In this document: piece by piece, positions 7,117 through 11,510 of the stretch | How the letters are laid out: every line of letters begins with the position of its first letter | How positions within the stretch are numbered: the first letter of the stretch is position 1 | Origin: Dehalococcoidales bacterium | GTDB taxonomy: Bacteria > Chloroflexota > Dehalococcoidia > Dehalococcoidales > Fen-1064 | Direction of reading: 5' to 3' | Assembly (NCBI GenBank): GCA_016929875.1 | Contig: JAFGHZ010000057.1 | Location: forward strand, 1-11,510 | DNA length: 11,510 nucleotides | Notes under the pieces: generated by a model | Told to the model about the DNA's origin: nothing | The model's database searches: none | The model's input: only the letters and a program-made list of their open reading frames with translations | Translations under genes and position numbers: made by a program

Positions 7117-7120
7117 ATTT

Positions 7121-7897
7121 TTATCTCAGAGTGACGTCGCCGGCCATGAATTTCATCAGCTTACCGTCGGGACAGCGCAGTAGCAGTCCGCCGTCTTCGG
7201 CTACCGATTCGGCGACGCCTTCAAAAATGTCTTCTCCTGAGCGGACGCGGATGTTTTTACCGAGTGTTACCAGATGCGTTTTCCATTCTTCCAGAAGAGA
7301 ATGGCCGGATTTTAATCCCAGATAGAGGTTTTCTACTTCAACGAATAGATTGCGTATCAGGGTTAATCTCGATACGGTTCTCCCGAGTTCATCTGCAAGG
7401 CTGGTCGCTATCGATGATATCTCCGGATAGTCTTTCAGCTTCATATTGACATTAACGCCGAAGCCAATGATAGCGTAAGACATACTGTCTTTTTGAATGC
7501 GGCTCTCGAGTAAGATGCCGCACACTTTTTTACCGTCGATGAGTACGTCGTTAGGCCATTTTAACTGGCATTTCAACCCTGTGCCGGTTTCGATGCTGTG
7601 CAATACTGCCAGTGATGCCAGCATTGTAAGGGACGGGAGATGTTTTTTGTCCGGATACAAGATGATAGATACGGCGATATTATCTTCCGGTGAAACCCAT
7701 GTCCGGTTCAAGCGACCTTTGCCCTTCGTCTGTCGGTTGGCGATTACGGCTGTGCCTTCGGGGGTTTTTTTCATCGCTTCCCGGCGGGCAACATCCATCG
7801 TCGATGTCAATTCAGAATAGTAGAGGACATTTTTCCCGATGAACCGGGTCTCGAGTCCCTTTGTAATCGATGCTGAATCTAAATTATCTCCGGACAT
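7121..7897 (-). CDS. birA: Biotin--[acetyl-CoA-carboxylase] ligase
   Basis: BirA activates biotin with ATP to biotinyl-AMP and transfers it to the lysine of biotin carboxyl-carrier proteins. The 258 residues match the group I enzymes that lack the N-terminal helix-turn-helix, so this copy should not act as a biotin repressor. Visible motifs: STMDVAR (32-38), the biotinyl-AMP loop KGKGRLNRTW (58-67, a variant of GRGRxGRxW), KWPNDVLIDGKKVCGILLE (113-131) with the catalytic lysine, GFGVNVN (145-151), and a small C-terminal domain ending MAGDVTLR. The ATG at 7897 has no clear Shine-Dalgarno sequence. An AT-rich TATATT lies about five bases upstream, so a very short or absent leader is possible. 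The his promoter follows its stop immediately. Confidence 0.93.
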   Translation of the reverse strand: MSGDNLDSASITKGLETRFIGKNVLYYSELTSTMDVARREAMKKTPEGTAVIANRQTKGKGRLNRTWVSPEDNIAVSIILYPDKKHLPSLTMLASLAVLHSIETGTGLKCQLKWPNDVLIDGKKVCGILLESRIQKDSMSYAIIGFGVNVNMKLKDYPEISSIATSLADELGRTVSRLTLIRNLFVEVENLYLGLKSGHSLLEEWKTHLVTLGKNIRVRSGEDIFEGVAESVAEDGGLLLRCPDGKLMKFMAGDVTLR

Positions 7898-8055
7898 AGC
7901 ATAAATATATCACAATCGTAATAAAGAAGATTAAAATCGGGTCGTGCTCATAATCGGTCTATTTTTGAGCTGAAATTGTCTTGATGTCGAGTTCTGCTCT
8001 TTTGCCACAGCCGACAACAGAAATCGCGCTTACTTACGATTCGCAAAAGAAAACC

Positions 8056-8090
8056 ATATCGGGAGATAAAACGTAGGGCTGTCTCGATAT
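8056..8090 (-). terminator. Possible terminator after the lipoprotein gene
   Basis: ATATCG and CGATAT form a 6-bp outer stem (8090-8085 with 8061-8056) starting at the gene's stop codon. AGA/TCT inside it may extend the stem with a bulge. GGTTTTCTTTT follows on the minus strand. The loop is long, so this is only a weak candidate. Confidence 0.35.
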
Positions 8091-8797
8091 CAGTTTGCCG
8101 AATTATACCGGGCAATCATGTCCTGGGAGATGGTATACCCCACACTCTCGGCATCGACTGTGCTTATCGATACAAAGACTTCAATTAAATATATATCGTA
8201 CTTAACCGCCGTCACGAAAAATTGTCCGTCATATACTATAGAGAAACCATTTTGAATACTTGCAGGAGGGTCGCTTATTCCTGTTTCTATATAAGTAGAT
8301 TTACTCCAGTATTTATAGGCTGACCCCAGGCTGGAAAGACTTACCCATGAACTACTGATGTCCGCCCGCGTCGACAGATATTTTTCTACGTCTGCGGCTG
8401 TGCTGAAACGCCGCCCGACGATAAATAAATCGCAGTTCATATTTGTATCGGTTTCCCGATAACCGGAATAGATTGTATATAATTCGGGGTAATAATTTGC
8501 CGAGCCGTTCGCTGTAAAAGTACCGGATGCAAGATATACGTGCAGAGAGAAGAATTTCCCTAATGATTCTTGCTCGGTAGGCATGAATTTGGACAGTGCG
8601 ATGCCCTTGCCGGGAGGAACTGACGAAGTCGTTGTCGTTGATGCTATCGGTGAAGAGCTGGTTGTGGTATGTGAAGTCGTACCGGTAGTGGTTTGAGTGA
8701 TATTGAAGAAATCAGAACAGCTGCTATTTATTAAAGCCAGTGTCAATAAAATAACGGTAATAAGCAGGAACTTGCGGGTATAACTTCGCTTGAACAT
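8090..8797 (-). CDS. Putative lipoprotein with Thr/Ser-rich linker, function unknown
   Basis: A 235-residue exported protein that I do not recognise. The N-terminus is a signal peptide: basic MFKRSYTRK, a hydrophobic run LLITVILLTLAL, then INSSC with Cys27 as the likely lipidation site. The lipobox is not ideal because Asn holds the -3 position. Residues 34-62 are almost all Thr and Ser, like a surface spacer. The rest (about 66-235) is a globular domain rich in Tyr, Ser and aromatic beta-type stretches (FFSLHVYLASGTF, FSIVYDGQFFVTAVKY, IYLIEVFVSI) with one Cys. The start at 8797 has a strong AGGAGG site four bases upstream. Repeat A, directly upstream, supplies a promoter-like sequence with a leader of about 54 nt. 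Probably a substrate-binding or stress-related surface lipoprotein, but this is not established. Confidence 0.8.
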   Translation of the reverse strand: MFKRSYTRKFLLITVILLTLALINSSCSDFFNITQTTTGTTSHTTTSSSPIASTTTTSSVPPGKGIALSKFMPTEQESLGKFFSLHVYLASGTFTANGSANYYPELYTIYSGYRETDTNMNCDLFIVGRRFSTAADVEKYLSTRADISSSWVSLSSLGSAYKYWSKSTYIETGISDPPASIQNGFSIVYDGQFFVTAVKYDIYLIEVFVSISTVDAESVGYTISQDMIARYNSAN

Positions 8798-8857
8798 ATA
8801 TCCTCCTCTTCGAGGTATTGCTAATACTATCTTTAGTTTAAAACCGAACCTAGCCAG

Positions 8858-8863
8858 ATTATA
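8858..8863 (-). promoter_or_regulatory. Extended -10 promoter motif in repeat copy A
   Basis: The minus strand reads TGCTATAAT, a perfect -10 box with the TGn extension, kept in all three copies. No good -35 box is at the normal distance (TTGTTT at 15 bases is the best), which the extended -10 may offset. It should transcribe the lipoprotein gene at 8090-8797 with a leader of about 54 nt. Confidence 0.6.
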
Positions 8864-8882
8864 GCACTACCAGAGTCAAAAC

Positions 8883-8907
8883 AAAAAGGGAAGCAGCAAT
8901 GCTCCTC
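8883..8907 (-). terminator. Intrinsic terminator in repeat copy A
   Basis: On the minus strand GGAGCA-TTGC-TGCTTCC forms a stem of about six pairs with one G-U, followed by CCTTTTTG. It would end the transcript of the membrane gene at 9071-9385 before the promoter for the next gene. Confidence 0.6.
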
Positions 8908-9041
8908 TTCTGAGAACTACCGAATTATAATGTCACCGCTGGACGAACATCGGAATGTTTGTCCAACCATGCGCATAGCTATCTGATACCGTTTCAATTT
9001 TCGATTAAGCTAAGTTTACCATGAGGGACTTATAAGCCTTA

Positions 9042-9070
9042 ACCATTGGTTCAAATCCAGTCACTGCCAC
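9042..9070 (+). other. tRNA 3'-end-like fragment
   Basis: ATTGGTTCAAATCCAGT (9045-9061) folds as a T-arm with the standard TTCAAAT loop, and a seven-base acceptor-like stretch CACTGCC follows. No matching 5' acceptor (GGCAGTG) or D-arm is found upstream, so this is not a complete tRNA. It ends at the 3' edge of the membrane gene. A degenerate copy lies exactly 420 bases to the right. Confidence 0.4.
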
Positions 9071-9385
9071 TTAAATTAGATACTGACCGACTGCCCCTAC
9101 CAGCCCGAACCAAAAAGTAATTATCATACCCCCAATAACAAGAGTAGACCTTTCCTTATGTTTTATCAGACTTATTAGACCAGTAACAATTGTGGCTACT
9201 GATATTACGACAAGAACCATTGCGAAGATAAATGCAACAAGCGGATCAAATCCGGGAGGAAGCCCATTGAAACCAGTTGGGACTTGAGTTAAAACAAGAA
9301 ACACTATGAAAGCTATCATAAAAGTTCCTGCCAAGCCGAGCGACCATTTCCCCAAATAGCTTCTTGGTATCATTACAATCTGCAT
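9071..9385 (-). CDS. Small membrane protein, function unknown
   Basis: About 104 residues with three hydrophobic helices: roughly SLGLAGTFMIAFIVFLVL, then LVAFIFAMVLVVISVATIVTGL, then LVIGGMIITFWFGLVGAVGQ. A loop rich in Gly and Pro separates helices 1 and 2, and basic LIKHKERS separates helices 2 and 3. I recognise no family motif. GTG 9394, ATG 9391 and ATG 9385 are all in frame. The ATG at 9385 lies eight bases from the strong AAGGGGAG site and is preferred; the other two overlap or crowd it. The gene is flanked by repeat copies A and B and by the tRNA-like direct repeats, so it looks like an inserted unit. Base composition is more AT-rich than the his operon. Confidence 0.7.
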   Translation of the reverse strand: MQIVMIPRSYLGKWSLGLAGTFMIAFIVFLVLTQVPTGFNGLPPGFDPLVAFIFAMVLVVISVATIVTGLISLIKHKERSTLVIGGMIITFWFGLVGAVGQYLI

Positions 9386-9394
9386 GTTCATCAC

Positions 9395-9536
9395 TCCCCT
9401 TGAGAAAAAACACTACCTCAAGCCTGATCTGTTTCCCAAAATATAAACGTGGGGAGCATAACTCACTGGTTTAAGTCAGGTCGCTGGCACTCGCTTTTTC
9501 TCTTTATTAATATTCATGTAATCTACTAGCAAAACC
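9395..9536. other. Intergenic region holding a degenerate tRNA-end-like repeat
   Basis: This is the long 5' leader between repeat copy B and the membrane gene. It contains the second tRNA-end-like sequence (9462-9490), in which 20 of 29 positions match 9042-9070. I see no other structure. Confidence 0.45.
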
Positions 9537-9542
9537 AGCCAG

Positions 9543-9548
9543 ATTATA
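9543..9548 (-). promoter_or_regulatory. Extended -10 promoter motif in repeat copy B
   Basis: The minus strand reads TGCTATAAT, identical to copy A. It faces the membrane gene starting at 9385 and would leave a leader of about 150 nt. The -35 region is poor, as in the other copies. Confidence 0.55.
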
Positions 9549-9567
9549 GCACTACCAGAGTCAAAAC

Positions 9568-9593
9568 AAAAAAGGGAAGCAGCAATACTCCTC
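9568..9593 (-). terminator. Intrinsic terminator in repeat copy B
   Basis: Same hairpin as copy A, but one stem base is changed (GGAGTA instead of GGAGCA). One C-G pair becomes U-G, and the stem survives only through wobble pairs. CCCTTTTTTG follows. It would end transcripts from the gene at 9768-10166. Confidence 0.55.
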
Positions 9594-9767
9594 TTCTGAG
9601 AACTACCGAATTATAATGTCACCGCTGGACGAACATCGGCATCATTGTCCAGTCATAGGTACGATTACTTGATACCGTTCACATTCATGGTTAAATGTGG
9701 TAACTAATAAATTAAGTGTAAAAGTATATTTGTCATTCGTGAATATGTTGCTATTTTATTTTGTTTT

Positions 9768-10166
9768 TCAAGCCGCCTTTTGTTTTTTCGACAGTGAATG
9801 TACCAATATTCCAATTGCTATACCAATTGCTATTGACAATATTATAAATCCGATATTGTGAATAAAATAACGTCCTGCCATTTCGACAGCTGTCGGCTCA
9901 GTAATGAAAACATGCATGGATTCTTCCACTGTTTTGCCCTCTCGCCACATTAGACTATCGAATGACAGGCTATGGATTTCCCCTAAGCTTCCATATACCC
10001 TTTGCAGAAGAATTAAAACATATGGAATAACAAACCCTAGAATAAGAATAAAAACACTGAAAACTATGGTATATTTTTTATTCTTTAGATATGATCCGGC
10101 AATAAGGAATGTAAGGATTGTGAAGAGGAGAGCAATTATAATATAGGTTTCAAAATACAACATCAT
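9768..10166 (-). CDS. Small membrane protein, function unknown
   Basis: A 132-residue protein with three predicted membrane helices: about residues 4-25 (YFETYIIIALLFTILTFLIA), 31-54 (KYTIVFSVFILILGFVIPYVLILL) and 107-127 (NIGFIILSIAIGIAIGILVH). A loop of about 50 residues, acidic with scattered Arg, connects helices 2 and 3, and the tail is basic (SKKQKAA). No family is recognised. Two ATG codons are adjacent (10166 and 10163), and GAGAGGA lies just upstream, so the second may be the true start. The promoter motif of copy C is about 31 bases upstream. The gene is AT-rich compared with the his operon and sits between repeat copies B and C. Confidence 0.7.
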   Translation of the reverse strand: MMLYFETYIIIALLFTILTFLIAGSYLKNKKYTIVFSVFILILGFVIPYVLILLQRVYGSLGEIHSLSFDSLMWREGKTVEESMHVFITEPTAVEMAGRYFIHNIGFIILSIAIGIAIGILVHSLSKKQKAA

Positions 10167-10196
10167 TTTCCTCTCACATACCTAATTTTTAGCCAT

Positions 10197-10202
10197 ATTA
10201 TA
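10197..10202 (-). promoter_or_regulatory. Extended -10 promoter motif in repeat copy C
   Basis: TGCTATAAT on the minus strand is kept although the surrounding sequence has diverged from copies A and B. The predicted start near 10190 gives the membrane gene at 10166 a leader of about 24 nt. Confidence 0.6.
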
Positions 10203-10220
10203 GCATGACTAAAATCAAAC

Positions 10221-10244
10221 AAAAAAGGGAGCATTTCTGCTCCC
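10221..10244 (-). terminator. Strong intrinsic terminator in repeat copy C
   Basis: GGGAGCA-GAAA-TGCTCCC (10244-10227 on the minus strand) is a perfect 7-bp stem with a GAAA tetraloop, followed by TTTTTTG. It would end transcripts of the hemerythrin-like gene. It is the best-formed terminator of the three copies. Confidence 0.88.
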
Positions 10245-10400
10245 CTTTAAGAACGGATTGATTTATAGTATCACCACTGAACGAACATCGGGATGTCTGT
10301 CCAGCCATGCGCCCTCGTGGGCGATACCGTTTATCTTTTCGATGAAATAATTATTGATGGAAAAATCGGAACATTTGTCTATATGTTAACCCGATCTCGA

Positions 10401-10910
10401 TTACTCGCGATAATCTTCTTTTTCCTTAAATACTGTCTTAGTCAGGTTCAGGATCTTTTCTTCATATCGTTTATGATTCAAAACAGTTTTACTGATGTCA
10501 TTGATATTTTGTAGTATCTCTAGTCTCTTCGCGGGCAACTCTTCACGGTTCAATTTTTCGAGTTTGACTAAAGACGCCCGGGCATTCTCGATTTTCTCTA
10601 ATATTTCATGATGATCGTGAAGAACATCTTTCATAAGAAATTCCCCGAAAACCAGCGGCAGGACCTTTTCTTCATAGTCAAAGTGCTTTTTCAGACCATC
10701 TCCCAGAATATTAACCGATTGTAGTAATTGATCCCGCTTATCGAGTAAGTTGTTAACTGAAGATACGCCGTGAGCGGTTTTGTATGTTTCCCTCTGGGAA
10801 ATAAAAACCGCATCGATGTCATTCATTTTTTCCCCGGTAGTTTTAACATTCTCAGTTAATTTACTGTGCTGCGATATGACTTTTTCAATAACTTCCAATG
10901 CGTCTTCCAT
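10401..10910 (-). CDS. Hemerythrin-like (HHE domain) protein
   Basis: A cytosolic, mostly helical protein of 169 residues. The spacing of possible iron ligands follows the HHE four-helix pattern: His15 in SQHSKL, His76 and Glu80/81 in KHFDYEEKVLP, a His98-Asp-His-His101 cluster in VLHDHHEIL, and His146 with Glu150/151 in LNHKRYEEKIL. HHE proteins bind a di-iron centre and act in oxygen or nitric-oxide binding, iron handling or stress sensing; which applies here is unknown. There is no signal peptide or second domain. Residues 20-70 form a longer charged helix pair than in a minimal domain. The ATG at 10910 has a perfect AAGGAGG site six bases away. Transcription should end at the terminator in repeat C. 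Confidence 0.78.
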   Translation of the reverse strand: MEDALEVIEKVISQHSKLTENVKTTGEKMNDIDAVFISQRETYKTAHGVSSVNNLLDKRDQLLQSVNILGDGLKKHFDYEEKVLPLVFGEFLMKDVLHDHHEILEKIENARASLVKLEKLNREELPAKRLEILQNINDISKTVLNHKRYEEKILNLTKTVFKEKEDYRE

Positions 10911-10931
10911 AATAGACCTCCTTGAACATTA

Positions 10932-11066
10932 ATGGTTCATATTCTTGTGCAAACTTTACTGATGATATTAGTTCTATCTGTGTTAGTTATCGTAGCTTTT
11001 TTTGCGAGAAGTGTCAATATACGGTCGAATGTCAGGACTTATGATTTGACCGGCGAGGGCGAATAA
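10932..11066 (+). CDS. Possible 44-residue single-span membrane peptide
   Basis: An uninterrupted ATG-to-TAA frame in the gap between the two divergent genes. The product starts MVHILVQTLLMILVLSVLVI, a continuous hydrophobic span. It continues VAFFARSVNIRSNVR, a basic segment suited to a cytosolic tail, and ends TYDLTGEGE. That pattern is unusual for random sequence, but no Shine-Dalgarno sequence precedes the ATG, and the start overlaps the presumed leader of the hemerythrin-like gene. It may be spurious. Confidence 0.3.
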   Translation: MVHILVQTLLMILVLSVLVIVAFFARSVNIRSNVRTYDLTGEGE

Positions 11067-11220
11067 ACTCCTTCGACTTGAGTTTTAGACTATTTGATGT
11101 AGTCAGAGTAACCAAAAGGGGAACATTTCTGTGTGGTGCGCGGAATTTTTTCTTGTGATAAGATGAAATTGAGTGTCTAATTGATCGAATAGTCCCGTAA
11201 AATGCTTGAGGAAGGAGCTA
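11067..11220. other. Intergenic region upstream of the right-hand lipoprotein gene
   Basis: AT-rich sequence that should hold the promoter for the rightward lipoprotein gene, though I see no convincing -35/-10 pair. It contains the possible decayed repeat copy at 11090-11135. Confidence 0.4.
11090..11135 (-). repeat. Possible decayed fourth copy of the terminator-promoter repeat
   Basis: AGACTAT...CAGAGTAACCAAAAGGGGAA resembles AGATTAT...CAGAGTCAAAACAAAAAGGGAA of copy A, and GGGAACATTTCTG resembles GGGAGCATTTCTG of copy C. The second terminator arm and the TATAAT box are lost, and nothing to its right matches. Partial similarity only. Confidence 0.35.
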
Positions 11221-11510
11221 ATGATGTTTAAGGTCATATCGATTTTTTTGGGTGTGGCAATTATAGCATCAGGCGTGCTGACAGGATGTCGGGGGCGGAG
11301 TGCCGATACCTCAATATCAGCTTCTACGTCGACAACTAATGCTTCGACTACTGTAAGCTCGTCGAGTGTACAAACTTCCACTGCCGTAAGTTCATCGAGC
11401 GTACAAACGTCCACTACCGTTACGGACAATGAGTCGGATTCTTCGTCAGATATCGCAGTGGCAGGACGTGTGGCTGGCTTGTTTACCGATCTGATATTAG
11501 TACAGGACTA
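11221..11510 (+). CDS. Putative lipoprotein with repeated Ser/Thr linker (3' end outside window)
   Basis: The frame runs off the right edge, so only 96 codons are seen. The N-terminus is a clear lipoprotein signal: MMFK, a hydrophobic run to SGV, then the canonical lipobox LTGC with Cys23. Residues 30-66 are Ser/Thr-rich and include two 11-residue repeats, VSSSSVQTSTA and VSSSSVQTSTT. Their DNA units (11353-11385 and 11386-11418) differ at 5 of 33 bases, four of them synonymous, which supports this frame. An AAGGAG site (11212-11217) is three bases from the first ATG (11221) and six from the second (11224), so 11224 may be the true start. The visible part ends AGRVAGLFTDLILVQ. The signal-plus-linker design matches the lipoprotein at 8090-8797, but the start of the mature domain does not. 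Confidence 0.75.
   Translation, partial: MMFKVISIFLGVAIIASGVLTGCRGRSADTSISASTSTTNASTTVSSSSVQTSTAVSSSSVQTSTTVTDNESDSSSDIAVAGRVAGLFTDLILVQD

Larger units (their letters stand above)
8852..8992 (-). repeat. Terminator-promoter repeat, copy A
   Basis: First of three directly repeated elements of about 141 bp in this window. Bases 8852-8953 match 9537-9639 of copy B with one substitution and one single-base insertion. In minus-strand order it has a GATACCGT end (read on +), a 28-nt hairpin (8939-8966), a terminator (8888-8907) and an extended -10 box (8858-8863). It lies between the lipoprotein gene and the membrane gene at 9071. Confidence 0.9.
9537..9678 (-). repeat. Terminator-promoter repeat, copy B
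   Basis: Nearly identical to copy A over 9537-9639, then diverged until the shared GATACCGT end. It has the 28-nt hairpin CTGGAC...GTCCAG (9625-9652), the terminator (9574-9593) and the extended -10 (9543-9548). It lies between the membrane genes at 9071 and 9768. Confidence 0.9.
10191..10330 (-). repeat. Terminator-promoter repeat, copy C
   Basis: A diverged member of the same family as copies A and B. It shares the order and spacing of the GATACCGT end (10323-10330), the 28-nt hairpin (10277-10304), the terminator (10227-10244) and the TGCTATAAT box, but many other positions differ. It lies between the membrane gene at 9768 and the hemerythrin-like gene at 10401. Confidence 0.85.

Noticed and set aside
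6975..7120. A T-box riboswitch in front of the his operon
   Set aside because: I could not find the conserved T-box antiterminator sequence (TGGNACCGCG type) or a specifier loop. The His-codon leader ORF with alternative stems explains the region instead.
9000..9073. A complete tRNA gene on the plus strand
   Set aside because: Only the T-arm and a 3' acceptor-like strand are present; the matching 5' acceptor, a D-arm and a paired anticodon stem are missing.
8939..10330. A shared peptide end (HGWTDIPMFVQ-stop type) encoded on the minus strand in all three repeats
   Set aside because: The frame is similar in all copies, but in copies B and C a stop codon lies directly before the shared part, and no start codon with a ribosome-binding site precedes it. 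The same bases form the conserved hairpin, which explains the similarity better.
8852..10330. CRISPR array
   Set aside because: The repeats are about 141 bp, there are only three, and they are separated by genes of 300-500 bp rather than short spacers. No cas genes are present.
11103..11429. Leftward 108-codon frame with repeated CTLDEL units
   Set aside because: It is the antisense of the Ser/Thr repeats of the lipoprotein gene. The substitutions between repeat units are silent in the lipoprotein frame, and the leftward frame has no ribosome-binding site.

Overview
The window is bacterial chromosome. It holds one long biosynthetic operon and, to its right, a looser accessory stretch of small genes separated by a repeated element. 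No gene is a taxonomic marker. The Thr/Ser-rich lipoprotein linkers, the GTG starts, the short-form HisG/HisZ pair and the moderate base composition fit Chloroflexota (Dehalococcoidia-like) best, but that is inference only.

Left part (1-7116). purC (de novo purine synthesis) reads rightward from the left edge. Its frame stays open to the window edge through a coiled-coil peptide that resembles the dimerisation helix of a MerR regulator. Converging on it is a compact leftward histidine operon in the order hisZ-hisG-hisD-hisC-hisB. Its genes overlap by GTGA or lie 1-3 nt apart. HisZ and HisG together make the first enzyme of the pathway. HisC, HisB and HisD provide three later steps. hisA, hisF, hisH, hisI and hisE are not in the window. 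A palindromic REP-like repeat sits between the convergent 3' ends.

Two things in the operon stand out. The leader downstream of a good sigma-70-type promoter carries a 25-codon ORF with a His-His-Ala-His run. Three leader segments can form either a 10-bp antiterminator or a 10-bp terminator, which is the layout of a transcription attenuator controlled by histidyl-tRNA. In addition, HisG is a tandem fusion of two short-form HisG domains, and each has lost a different part of the family signature.

Middle (7121-8797). These genes also read leftward: a biotin-protein ligase without a DNA-binding domain, then a Thr/Ser-linker lipoprotein.

Right part (8798-11510). Two small three-helix membrane proteins and a hemerythrin-like (HHE) protein read leftward. 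Three directly repeated elements of about 141 bp (8852-8992, 9537-9678, 10191-10330) separate them. Each element has a conserved 28-nt hairpin, an intrinsic terminator and an extended -10 promoter motif, so each small gene appears insulated from the previous one and given its own promoter. A decayed fourth copy may lie near 11090-11135. A tRNA-3'-end-like sequence and a degenerate copy flank one of the membrane genes. The window ends inside a second, rightward lipoprotein gene with a tandemly repeated Ser/Thr linker.
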